Shown: positions 17,604 through 24,631 of the stretch, in pieces
Layout: the number at the start of each line of letters is the position of its first letter
Position numbering within the stretch: position 1 is the first letter of the stretch
Assembly (NCBI RefSeq): GCF_003207895.1
Contig: NZ_NKUB01000011.1
Coordinates: forward strand, 53,609-117,608
DNA length: 64,000 bases
Direction of reading: 5' to 3'
DNA from: Komagataeibacter swingsii
GTDB taxonomy: Bacteria > Pseudomonadota > Alphaproteobacteria > Acetobacterales > Acetobacteraceae
Program-made: the position numbers and the translations under genes
Notes under the pieces: model-generated
Database searches by the model: none
Told to the model about the DNA's origin: nothing
Seen by the model: only the letters and a program-made list of their open reading frames with translations

Positions 17604-17722
17604 CGTTATGAAAGCCGCGTCACGTGGGATGACCCGCAGGGTCCCTGGGGCGAACTGATGCCGCAATGAACTGTGGCGCACTGCAAACCATGCAGAATTT
17701 GGGGCGCCAAGTCATTGAAAAC

Positions 17723-17768
17723 TGGCGCGCCCTGCTGGATTCGAACCAGCGACCCACAGCTTGGAAGG
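17723..17768 (-). pseudogene. tRNA 3-prime fragment (tRNA-Arg-like), probable attachment-site remnant
   Basis: Read on the minus strand it has anticodon loop CTTCCAA, variable loop, T arm GCTGG-TTCGAAT-CCAGC and acceptor AGGGCGC-G-CCA. The match to a tRNA breaks within the anticodon stem, the usual crossover zone of tRNA integrases. The T arm and acceptor look most like tRNA-Arg. No full copy of this tRNA exists in the window, so it marks another past integration or was carried in by an element. Confidence 0.6.
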
Positions 17769-17913
17769 CACCGGTATTTCCTTTAAAAACAAAGGAATAT
17801 TTTGCATGTGTGCTGCCTGCATGCGTCTCGATCCGTTTGTGCGGGTCGAGGCGTTTGCATTTATCAATAAAAAGAGGACTCTGGCCAAACGTGGAAAGGG
17901 AAGGACGCTGTCC

Positions 17914-18513
17914 ATGCACGAAGCCAAGAAGGTTTTCTCGCTGCTTCTCCGCTACACCCATGCCTGCGAAATCGAACAATGGGGCTGGGAGATCGGAGAA
18001 CATACATACGGCGCATCCGGATCTCCAATTGTTATAGAAGCCGAACATGCAACCCTTAAAATCGGGAAATACTGTTCGATTGCGCGTGAGGTGCTCATGA
18101 TTCTCGGCAACCACCGTCCCGACACGGTTACCACTTACCCTTTTAAAGCCCTGTCCAGTTTCTGGCCCGAGGCGACTGATGCGACAGACGACCACTCCAC
18201 GAAGGGAGATATCGTCATCGGAAGCGACGTATGGATCGGCGCTCGGGCCAACGTCATGTCCGGCGTGACCATTGGATCCGGCGCAATCATTGCCACCGGA
18301 GCCGTCGTGACAAAGGATGTGCCACCTTATGCCATCGTCGGTGGCAATCCCGCACGAATTCTCAAATACCGCTTCCCTGAGAAGACGATTGAGCGCCTGC
18401 TGGCAATAGCGTGGTGGGAGTGGCCTGATGAAATCGTAAGGGAACGCCTGCCGCTGTTAATGAATGATGATATCGAGGGCTTCCTTCAGGCGTTTGAAGT
18501 AGAGGCATCCTAA
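17914..18513 (+). CDS. CatB-related xenobiotic O-acetyltransferase (left-handed beta helix)
   Basis: A 199-residue trimeric acetyltransferase of the Vat/CatB group, whose members acetylate chloramphenicol, streptogramins or glycans. Hexapeptide repeats form the core: [18 protein letters not shown], then [20 protein letters not shown], and the family ending [15 protein letters not shown]. The motif [14 protein letters not shown] carries the expected catalytic His near residue 68. The ATG giving MHEAKKVF has AAGGGAAGGA upstream; the frame is open earlier but passes through the tRNA fragment. As prophage-end cargo it may give the host a resistance or envelope trait; the substrate is unproven. 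Confidence 0.8.
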   Translation: MHEAKKVFSLLLRYTHACEIEQWGWEIGEHTYGASGSPIVIEAEHATLKIGKYCSIAREVLMILGNHRPDTVTTYPFKALSSFWPEATDATDDHSTKGDIVIGSDVWIGARANVMSGVTIGSGAIIATGAVVTKDVPPYAIVGGNPARILKYRFPEKTIERLLAIAWWEWPDEIVRERLPLLMNDDIEGFLQAFEVEAS

Positions 18514-18528
18514 TCATTCCTTCCCGGG

Positions 18529-18700
18529 CTATCGCCGGCCTCCAACGAAGGGCGCACCTGGCGTATGACTGCTGCACTGACCAGGCGGCCAGGAAGCAAT
18601 CATTGCCTGCACCCGTTCCCTCAGTTGTTCACGATCAGCTTATCAGTCGGGCAGCTTCCGCGTGCCGCCCCCCGTCATCTGGCGCCCACACGCCCGGACA
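18529..18700 (-). pseudogene. Frameshifted copy of the 16349 phage-associated gene
   Basis: Reads PDDGGRHAEAARL in one frame, then after a one-base insertion DREQLRERVQAMIASW and PGAPFVGGRR before a TAG. The matching parts of the 16349 gene are NDDARHAEAARL, REELRGRVQAMIDSW and PAVPFIGRHD. It begins directly after the stop of the gene at 18701, which suggests the original gene order of the phage end. Confidence 0.65.
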
Positions 18701-19685
18701 TCAGGATTTCTGGACGCAGATGTGCAGCGGGTAGGAATAGGCTTCCATCCGCCACCAGAAATTGCGGTCACGATTGAAGATCGGGATGATGTAGATCGGA
18801 CGGCCGAGGGTGTTGACCCATTCTACCGCTTCACCGGGAGCAAGAGCGCGCTGGAACACGCCTGGGGCATGCTGCACCTCGCAAATACGCCTCATTCGCC
18901 GCGACCAGCGCAGCCCAGTCATCGCCAGCCGGATACAGACTGCCAGGTGCATGCAGTTGCCCCCACGCCAGCCCGTGCGCTTCCATGATCCGCGACCGGA
19001 CCCAGCGCCACGTCGCCTTTTGCAGGCTGCCCCATGTCAGCAGGGTGACCAGATCAGTGTCATTGGTGCCCGCATAATCCCATAGCAGCAGGCAGTGGCC
19101 GTTTTGCGGGTTCGGCGTAGGGTCGCCATGGTCGGCCGGGCTGTCTGTGTCCCACACAGGCGCCAGGTTGCCGTCCTGGTCTTCCCACATGTCCGCGTTG
19201 GCAAGCTGCACGCCCAGATAGGCGGCAGACAAGCCTGCGGTGATGTTGCGGATGCCGTTCAGGTCGCCCGGATCGGCGCTGCCCCAGATCGGGAACAGGG
19301 TCTGGTCTGCCAGCGCATAGCCGTCGCGCAGGGCGGTCGTCAGTACGTCCACCTCCACGCCGCCGTTGTCCGTGTCGGGATTGCCGGGCACGTAGCCGGT
19401 GGAGCGGGAATAGAACTGCACTGCGGCAGGCGTGGTTACGGCAATTTGGAAGCCTGCCAGCGCCGCCGTGGCGCGCAGATGATTGCCGATGCCCGCGCTG
19501 GTGCAGTCCCCCAGCATGTCGTTGCCCAGCATAAGCGGTGCGGGATTGAGACCGCTGCGGTCGAGTCGGGCAGGGGCCTGCCGCGCACAGAAGCCACGCA
19601 TGGCAGATAGATGGGGCTGATTGGGACGGCGTTCGGCCGGGCGGCAGCCCAGCTTGCGGATTTGCGAAATTTTGCGATTTGTCAT
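18701..19685 (-). pseudogene. Phage protein, possible papain-like cysteine peptidase, frameshifted
   Basis: Starts MTNRKISQIRKLGC with GGAAA upstream. The reading frame breaks after NEAYLR near 18860: the current frame ends soon after in junk, while another frame continues GVFQRALAPGEAVEWVNTLG to VQKS and a stop at 18701. Joined, it gives about 327 residues. LGDCTSAGIGNHL and NGHCLLLWDYAG could supply the Cys and His of a C1-like peptidase; this is inference from motif order only. It may have served virion or lysis functions. A terminator lies just upstream of its start. Confidence 0.6.
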
Positions 19686-19696
19686 GCTGTTTCCAA

Positions 19697-19723
19697 TAAA
19701 AAAGGCGGCTCCGGAGAGCCGCC
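19697..19723 (-). terminator. Rho-independent terminator in front of the 19685 start
   Basis: On the minus strand GGCGGCTC, loop TCCG and GAGCCGCC form an 8-bp stem followed by TTTTTTATT. It would stop transcription coming from the BrnTA side before the phage gene. Two similar terminators sit in front of other minus-strand genes at 23312 and 24582. Confidence 0.8.
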
Positions 19724-19772
19724 CTGTGGTTACGCAATACGATTGATTGTTCTGATCAGAAATGCGCTGTTA

Positions 19773-19812
19773 GCGTATTATTTCCCTTGCGACTGATACG
19801 CTTCCAGCGTAT
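19773..19812. promoter_or_regulatory. Candidate operator/promoter region of brnTA
   Basis: Three half-sites occur just before the brnT start: GCGTAT at 19773, ATACGC at 19796 and GCGTAT at 19807. The last two form the inverted repeat ATACGC-TTCCA-GCGTAT ending three bases before the ATG. A separate palindrome CTGATCAG lies near 19752. BrnTA systems repress their own promoter, so these are likely BrnA binding sites; this is inference. Confidence 0.5.
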
Positions 19813-19815
19813 AAA

Positions 19816-20100
19816 ATGCCTATGACGGCAACACATCACGCCTTTGACTGGCACGATGAAAAAAGCGCAGCGTGCCTCGCCATCCGTGGTTTTGATTTCA
19901 TATACGCCGCCCGCATTTTTCTTGGAGAAGTGATCGAACGCGAAGATACCCGCAAGGATTACGGTGAGACACGGATTCAGGCAGTCGGGATGATCGAAGG
20001 CTGCCGTTACATGGTCGTCTACACGCGGCGCGGTGATGTTACGTGGATCATCTCCGCGCGCCGCATGCACGGCAAGGAGTGGAAGAAATGGCAAGGATGA
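19816..20100 (+). CDS. brnT: BrnT family type II toxin
   Basis: A 94-residue ribonuclease toxin of the BrnT (RelE-fold) family that would cleave RNA and stop translation unless bound by BrnA. Family marks are FDWHDEKSAACLAIRGFDF at the N-terminus, then RIQAVGMIEG, YMVVYTRRGDVTWIISARR and a C-terminal KEWKKW. A second ATG at 19822 (MTATHH) is possible. It overlaps the antitoxin gene by 13 bases, the usual toxin-first order of this family. Likely a prophage addiction module. Confidence 0.85.
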   Translation: MPMTATHHAFDWHDEKSAACLAIRGFDFIYAARIFLGEVIEREDTRKDYGETRIQAVGMIEGCRYMVVYTRRGDVTWIISARRMHGKEWKKWQG

Positions 20101-20429
20101 CATTGAGCCAGATCGCCCGGCACGGTGGAACCATCGACCGGGACAAGGTGAATGCCACCACAGAGGACGATATCGACCGTCAGGCGCGCGAGGACGGCAC
20201 GGATGACACAAGCCATCTGTCCGCCCCATACCCGACACCCGCAACCGTGCGGAAAACCTTGCGCATGACCCAGAAACAGATTGCGGAGATGACCGGCATA
20301 CCTGTGGCAACGTGGCGCAACTGGGAGCAGGGGCGTGTAGGGTTGGATCCGGCCGTGCAGGCGCTGCTGCGTATTCTGGGGCGGGAACCGGATGCGGCGC
20401 GTCGGGCGCTGAATGTGGCGGCAGAATAG
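20088..20429 (+). CDS. brnA: BrnA-type antitoxin with C-terminal helix-turn-helix
   Basis: A 113-residue antitoxin. The N-terminal part is acidic and would wrap the toxin (TEDDIDRQAREDGTDD); the C-terminal half is an Xre-like HTH: MTQKQIAEMTGIPVATWRNWEQG. It would neutralise BrnT and repress the pair's promoter. Classical BrnA uses a ribbon-helix-helix-like fold, so this HTH-bearing form is a variant partner. The start is the ATG at 20088, preceded by AAGGAG inside the end of brnT. Confidence 0.75.
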   Translation: MARMTLSQIARHGGTIDRDKVNATTEDDIDRQAREDGTDDTSHLSAPYPTPATVRKTLRMTQKQIAEMTGIPVATWRNWEQGRVGLDPAVQALLRILGREPDAARRALNVAAE

Positions 20430-20558
20430 CGCGGACGCCATATCCTTCCCGATCATCCGATGGTTCTGGCAGAGAACTCGTATATGGCGGGCAGTCTAAC
20501 GCCAGACGGAAGCCACGATCGAGGTCGTGGCTGTCAACAAGCGACGGGAGATTTACCG

Positions 20559-21041
20559 ATGAGCCCGATTACACCAGTGTCCGAGATGGCGACCACGGTC
20601 ATTGTCAACCGTGCGGACTGGGAGGCTATTCTGGACCGCCTGGATGACAGGCACGATCGGGAAGCGATTGCCCAGTCTGAATCCATCCTGCCGGATTATC
20701 GTGTGGCCTACATGGCCGATGAGACGCGCCGCATGGTTTTGGATGAGGTTTCACCCATCACCATGTGACGTGAGCACCGGAAACTGAGCCAAGGGGATGT
20801 GGCCGCCGGGGAAGGAAACAGTAAAAGCTATCTGTCTGAGATCGAAAGTGATAAGAAGACCGGCGGTACAGTTGCACTTCAGCGGCTGGAGCGTGTGCTA
20901 CGTGTGTGCATTGAGGGTTTACTATTGCAATGTAAGGGACTTGAAAACGTAAATTATCTAGAGTTTCTTAAACATTTCTTCTCATCTCTACTCATGTTGT
21001 TGCCATATCTGATCAAAAAAACCAACAGAGGGATAGTATAG
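20559..21041 (+). pseudogene. Xre-family antitoxin/regulator split by a TGA
   Basis: The first part (MSPITPVSEMATTVIVNRA to LDEVSPITM, 69 residues, good GGGAGA site) ends at TGA 20766. The same frame continues at once with REHRKLSQGDVAAGEGN, SKSYLSEIESDKKTGG and LQRLERVLRV, a standard Xre HTH. Relatives carry a Trp just before REHR, so a TGG-to-TGA change is the simplest reading. After about 20900 the frame runs into AT-rich unrelated DNA, so the C-terminus is also lost. The gap before it holds hairpin GCCACGA/TCGTGGC at 20512-20531, perhaps the brnTA terminator. Confidence 0.7.
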
Positions 21042-21098
21042 AAGTATTATACTGGATCGTAATAACTTTAACACTATAAAAATTAATGAGGCTTGTAT

Positions 21099-21944
21099 AT
21101 GTCAATTGACAATTTATCAGATAATAATGAAATATCTTATCTTATATATAAAAATAAATTAGAAAAAGATTACAATTCAAAAGAAAAAGAAAAAGAAAAA
21201 GAAAATTCAGAAAAAATGGAAGAAAAATTAAAAAATGTGATATCCGTTGTGAAAGGAATAAATATTGAAAATTGGAACTTGTTGTGCAGATTTAATTATT
21301 GCCGGTGCGCGGCAAGGGTAATTAAATTAGCAAACAAAGTAAGGGAGTCTAGGAATTTAGATTTGGCAGATTATTTGCTTGCTTCTGCTGAATATTTATC
21401 TAAGGGCGGATGTGGGATATATACTGCAATAAAGATAGTAAAATCACTAGAGGTTGATCATAGGATTGATGAATCTGCATACCTAAGAAAGGCAGATAGT
21501 AAATTCAATTTATCAATAATTGCATGTGTATTTCTTATTCTTTCTGTTCCGTTCTGTTTGTTATTGACAAGAAATGCTATGATTAATCAGCCTGAAGTAT
21601 ATTCTTTACTTCCATCTCCGGCATCTATATTTTATGTAACGGCAGGAGCGCTTGCTGGCCTTTTTGGCTCTATAGTAGGCTGGGCCGGACGATCCCCGCA
21701 GGCTTATGATATGTCTTCTGGAAAAAGAAGGATAGATATTCAGTGGGCTTTGCTTTCTGCAATAAGTTATCCATTCATTCCATCTATAATTGGGGCGGTA
21801 ACAGCTATCGCAATTGTAACGGGGGTTTTTCCTTTGAAAAGCGATGAAAATATATTTGGTTATATAACGATTATTTGTTTTGCTATAGGGTTTAGTGACT
21901 CTTTCCGAACGTCAATAATGAAAAAATTGTCGAATTCAAAATAA
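21099..21944 (+). CDS. AT-rich multi-pass membrane protein of unknown function (prophage cargo)
   Basis: No family recognised. The 281-residue product has a charged, probably coiled N-terminal region (KEKEKEKENSEKMEEKLK near residues 30-48), a soluble helical middle to about residue 145, then about four membrane segments beginning SIIACVFLILSVPFCLLL, SIFYVTAGALAGLFGSIVGW, WALLSAISYPFIPSIIG and YITIICFAIGF. It ends FSDSFRTSIMKKL. The ATG at 21099 has GAGG seven bases upstream. Codon use is strongly AT-biased, unlike the phage and host genes, marking a recent insertion between the toxin-antitoxin region and the lysis genes. That position suits a superinfection-exclusion or abortive-infection protein; this is inference. 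Confidence 0.65.
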   Translation: MSIDNLSDNNEISYLIYKNKLEKDYNSKEKEKEKENSEKMEEKLKNVISVVKGINIENWNLLCRFNYCRCAARVIKLANKVRESRNLDLADYLLASAEYLSKGGCGIYTAIKIVKSLEVDHRIDESAYLRKADSKFNLSIIACVFLILSVPFCLLLTRNAMINQPEVYSLLPSPASIFYVTAGALAGLFGSIVGWAGRSPQAYDMSSGKRRIDIQWALLSAISYPFIPSIIGAVTAIAIVTGVFPLKSDENIFGYITIICFAIGFSDSFRTSIMKKLSNSK

Positions 21945-21957
21945 AAACAATTACTAA

Positions 21958-22092
21958 TTAATTGAAATGGCGATCCCGTAATTGCGATGCCACATAAAGC
22001 ACATGTAGCTTGAGCGGGATCGTGACCAGCAACCCGATGAGGACGACAACGCCGCCCGCACCGGAGATGACGCCCTCCATGAAGGGCGTCAT
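21958..22092 (-). CDS. Small one-span membrane protein, lysis region (44 aa)
   Basis: ATG start in an ATGA overlap with the gene at 22089. MTPFMEGVISGAGG leads into one hydrophobic helix (VVVLIGLLVTIPLKL) and a basic tail ending QLRDRHFN. Size, single span and position after the lysozyme-like and lipoprotein genes suggest a holin- or spanin-like accessory, but no family is recognised. It is the last gene of the minus-strand run; AT-rich cargo begins 13 bases beyond its stop. Confidence 0.55.
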   Translation of the reverse strand: MTPFMEGVISGAGGVVVLIGLLVTIPLKLHVLYVASQLRDRHFN

Positions 22093-22190
22093 CGTGAATT
22101 GCTCGTCAGATAGGCCAGCAGGATAAAGCCCCCAAGCACGCCACCGATGGTGCTGGCAGCCCAGAGAGCGAAGATGCCGGTACGCGTCAT
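22089..22190 (-). CDS. Tiny membrane peptide, lysis region (33 aa)
   Basis: Coupled at both ends: its ATG overlaps the stop of the lipoprotein gene and its TGA overlaps the next ATG. The peptide MTRTGIFALWAAS is followed by the hydrophobic run TIGGVLGGFILLAYL and a short polar tail. It would sit in the inner membrane with one span. No family recognised; overlap and context make it a credible gene despite the size. Confidence 0.5.
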   Translation of the reverse strand: MTRTGIFALWAASTIGGVLGGFILLAYLTSNSR

Positions 22191-22816
22191 GCCGTCACTC
22201 CCAGAACCTGGAGCGCCTGCTGCACCTGCGCTTGAGAGGGTGCGGCGGCAGAACCGGACAGCCGTGCCCCGACGTTCCGGCGTGCGGCCACGCTGTCCAG
22301 CAGGGCCTTGAAGGCCGATATGATTGTGTTCAGCGCGTTCAGGGCCGTGTTGGCGTTGGTCAGGTCCGTGCTGGGGACTTTGGTCGAGACCCCGGTGATG
22401 GCAGCGCTCAGGTCGCTTTCCACCTTGGTCAGCGCGGACAGGATGCTGTCCACCCAGCTTTTCCAGTTCGTGTCGTCATAGGTGATGGTCAGCGTGGATC
22501 CGGCGGCATCGGAGAAGGTGGTCAGGGCGGTGGACAGGGCCGTGTCGGCCAGGCCGATGATGCCCACGGCAGGGGTGCCGATCGCACTGGCGACGGCCGC
22601 AATGCTCAGGACAGTGGTGACGGCGTTCAGGCCGGCCTGCCCGTAATCCTTGATCTCGGCCACGTTGATCGTGATGGTGGTGACATTGCCGGTGGTGGTG
22701 CTCTTGCACCCGGGCAGCATTGCGGCAGCGGCGATGCCGGCCGCTGACAGCAGCCCCATGCCAAGGAAACGGCGGCGGCCGCCATCGACGGCGACGAAGT
22801 TGACACGCTGGGTCAT
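22187..22816 (-). CDS. Prophage lipoprotein with Tat-like signal (209 aa)
   Basis: Starts MTQRVNFVAVDGGRRRFLGM; the twin-Arg motif GGRRRFLG precedes a hydrophobic stretch ending in lipobox LPGC, so it is probably exported folded and lipidated. The mature part is Ala/Thr/Ser-rich and helical, with NALNTIISAFKALLDSVAARR near the end. No enzymatic motif is seen. In the lysis region a lipoprotein could be an outer-membrane spanin-like part or a surface-exclusion moron. The ATG at 22816 has GGAAAA upstream. Confidence 0.6.
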   Translation of the reverse strand: MTQRVNFVAVDGGRRRFLGMGLLSAAGIAAAAMLPGCKSTTTGNVTTITINVAEIKDYGQAGLNAVTTVLSIAAVASAIGTPAVGIIGLADTALSTALTTFSDAAGSTLTITYDDTNWKSWVDSILSALTKVESDLSAAITGVSTKVPSTDLTNANTALNALNTIISAFKALLDSVAARRNVGARLSGSAAAPSQAQVQQALQVLGVTA

Positions 22817-22975
22817 GGACCAGTTTTCCAGTCTTGATGTGAAAATAGTCCACCCGCGCCACAACGCCGCAGAAATCCGGCGTTTTTCGTGTGATGCAGG
22901 TGGACCAGTTTACAGGTGGCAGGATGCGGGACGCCCGGCGGACGGTTTACAGACCGGCCGGATCAGGTTGACAGA

Positions 22976-23296
22976 TCAGCGGATCGGCTGACCCGGCACG
23001 ACCGGGTGCGGGGCCTCGACCTTGGCCGGGGCAACCGTGGCGGCCACTGTTGCCGGCTTCGCCTCGATCGCGGTTTTCAGGTCCGTGACGCCGCCCACGA
23101 TCTTCGTGATGGCGGCATCGACACCCGCGAGATCGAGGTTCGGGGCGGCACGTTCGACAATCACGGGGATCAGCAGCTGCAGCACGGTGCCGGCCAGCTG
23201 GATGTCAGCCTGTGTCGCGGCCGTGTCCTTCTTGCCCAGCGCGGTTTCGAGCAGGCCTTCCAGCGCGGGAATGGCGGTGCTGGTATCGTCAGCCAT
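22976..23296 (-). CDS. Hypothetical prophage protein (106 aa)
   Basis: No family recognised. I chose the ATG giving MADDTSTAIPA because GGAG lies nine bases upstream; an ATG at 23311 has only the terminator's T run before it. The protein has an amphipathic middle (GTVLQLLIPVIVERAAPNL) and an Ala/Val/Pro-rich tail (VAATVAPAKVEAPHP). No signal peptide. It lies between the small membrane gene at 23444 and the lipoprotein in the lysis block, and is preceded by its own terminator, so it may be controlled separately from the tail genes. Confidence 0.55.
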   Translation of the reverse strand: MADDTSTAIPALEGLLETALGKKDTAATQADIQLAGTVLQLLIPVIVERAAPNLDLAGVDAAITKIVGGVTDLKTAIEAKPATVAATVAPAKVEAPHPVVPGQPIR

Positions 23297-23311
23297 ATCT
23301 GGCGTCTCCAT

Positions 23312-23336
23312 AAAAAAAACCGCCTCGCGGGCGGTT
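23312..23336 (-). terminator. Rho-independent terminator in front of the 23296 start
   Basis: Minus strand: AACCGCC, loop CGCGA, GGCGGTT, then TTTTTTT (stem shares Ts with the tract). It lies between two lysis-region genes and ends 15 bases before the next start codon. Confidence 0.75.
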
Positions 23337-23443
23337 ACCTTGGGTTGTATTTTGTTGCACAAATGCGCGTTCTGGTTGCGTATCCTGCGCGTGCAGTCCC
23401 GGCCTTTATCGGCCGTCCAACCACAAGGCCGGGGCTGTAGCAG

Positions 23444-23782
23444 TCAGGCTGGCGGGGCAGCGCACACTGGTGGCTTGCCCGGCCGGGTGGAACCGGGCGG
23501 CACGTCAAGGCGCTGCTCGACCTCCCTGCGCGGAACCGTGGCGGGGACCATCGCGGCCTTTTTGCCCGGCTGGTAGGCGGGCAGGTTCCAGCCGCGCGCC
23601 TGGGCAATGGCGGTGACGATGGTCCACACCAGCACCCATTTCGACGTGGGGTCCGGCGGCCGCCAGAACCGCGCGATCAGGGCGCAGGTCGAGATCAGGA
23701 ATGACACGATGACCACGATGTCGGCGGCATACTGCGCGGGGAGCATCGACAGGACATCCTGCAGGATCGATGTGGGGTCCAT
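23444..23782 (-). CDS. Small prophage membrane protein, possible holin (112 aa)
   Basis: Starts MDPTSILQDVLSML, one base after the stop of the lysozyme-like gene, with GAGG inside that gene's end. One clear hydrophobic helix (ADIVVIVSFLISTCALIARF) and a weaker second (WVLVWTIVTAIAQARGW) give a two-span topology that fits class II holins. The C-terminus is polar and Pro-rich. Coupling to the cell-wall hydrolase gene supports a lysis role; no family signature is recognised. Confidence 0.6.
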   Translation of the reverse strand: MDPTSILQDVLSMLPAQYAADIVVIVSFLISTCALIARFWRPPDPTSKWVLVWTIVTAIAQARGWNLPAYQPGKKAAMVPATVPRREVEQRLDVPPGSTRPGKPPVCAAPPA

Positions 23783-23783
23783 G

Positions 23784-24221
23784 TCAGGCCTCGCTGGCTG
23801 GCTGCGGCACGGCAGGCGTGGCCTGTAGCACCTGGTCGATCTGGTCCAGGCCGAGGTGTCCCGGCCCGTTCTCCATCAGCGTGATCCCGTAGATCATCTG
23901 CCGCATGGTTGCCGGGTCATGCAGGTCCAGCACGGTCCCGGGCCGTACGCCCATCCGGCTGCACAGGACCGCGATATAGGCGCCGGTCGCGTTCTCGATG
24001 GGCGGGGCATAGACGTCGATGATCGCGGCGACCGTGTCCATCCCGTGCGCGACGTAGCGCAGCAGCTGGTCGCGCAGCGCGCGGATGCCATCCGCCATGG
24101 TGGGGAAAGCGGCAAAGCGTGGGTTGGGCACGCCCGTTTCCAGATGCGCCCCGGGCTGGTCCGCATAGTCCAGGTTGCCGGGGTTGTTGTTGCGGATGCC
24201 GCGCGGGAGCCTTTCGCTCAT
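23784..24221 (-). CDS. Phage cell-wall hydrolase-like structural protein (GIRNNNPGN type)
   Basis: A 145-residue protein opening RLPRGIRNNNPGNLDY, the hallmark of a phage family annotated as virion structural or lysozyme-like proteins. Further marks are FAAFPTMADGIRALRDQLL, YAPPIENATGAYIAVLC and RQMIYGITLMENG. It probably degrades peptidoglycan at entry or lysis. No signal peptide, so release would need the adjacent holin candidate at 23444. The ATG giving MSERLPRG is the natural start. Confidence 0.75.
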   Translation of the reverse strand: MSERLPRGIRNNNPGNLDYADQPGAHLETGVPNPRFAAFPTMADGIRALRDQLLRYVAHGMDTVAAIIDVYAPPIENATGAYIAVLCSRMGVRPGTVLDLHDPATMRQMIYGITLMENGPGHLGLDQIDQVLQATPAVPQPASEA

Positions 24222-24257
24222 GTCGTCATGTTCCTTGTTCGGGGCATTTGCCCGCGG

Positions 24258-24581
24258 TCATGGATGGCCACCGTGCAGGAGATGCGTGACCCAGTCGCAG
24301 AAGGGCGGATAGGCGAACAGGGCGGCCGCCACGGCGCCGATGACGGTGATCAGGCCGACGGTCGCGGCCCCGATCATCTTGACCGCTTTCATGCCGCCGA
24401 TCAGCTGGCCCATGCATTCGCGCATCTCGGTCGACAGGGTACGGACCTCGACCCGCAGGGCGCGCAGATCCGTCTCGGTTGCTTCGACCTTGGTCTCGAC
24501 ACGGACAAGCCGGTCACGCAGCTGGGGGTCTTCACCGAACCCCAGCAGTCTCCACAGAATGAACATCAGAATTCCAGGCAT
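24258..24581 (-). CDS. Prophage membrane protein with coiled coil (107 aa)
   Basis: Starts MPGILMFILWRLLGFGEDP, a short hydrophobic N-terminus. A heptad-like helix follows (RVETKVEATETDLRALRVEV), then a strong membrane span (GAATVGLITVIGAVAAALFA) and a short tail with HLLHGGHP. This layout matches small phage proteins near lysis cassettes that may be antiholins or inner-membrane lysis regulators. No family is recognised with certainty. A terminator abuts the start codon. Confidence 0.6.
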   Translation of the reverse strand: MPGILMFILWRLLGFGEDPQLRDRLVRVETKVEATETDLRALRVEVRTLSTEMRECMGQLIGGMKAVKMIGAATVGLITVIGAVAAALFAYPPFCDWVTHLLHGGHP

Positions 24582-24605
24582 AAAAAAACCGCCTCACAGG
24601 GCGGT
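24582..24605 (-). terminator. Rho-independent terminator between fibre-side and lysis genes
   Basis: Minus strand: ACCGCC, loop CTGTGA, GGCGGT, then TTTTTTT, running straight into the ATG of the gene at 24581. It would separate tail-module transcription from the lysis block. Confidence 0.75.
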
Positions 24606-24631
24606 CGGGCAGGCGCGGATTGTGGGGATGG

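Noticed and set aside
22860..22900. Possible plus-strand terminator CCGCAGAAATCCGGCGTTTTT
   Set aside because: Stem is short and imperfect and no plus-strand gene lies upstream to be ended.
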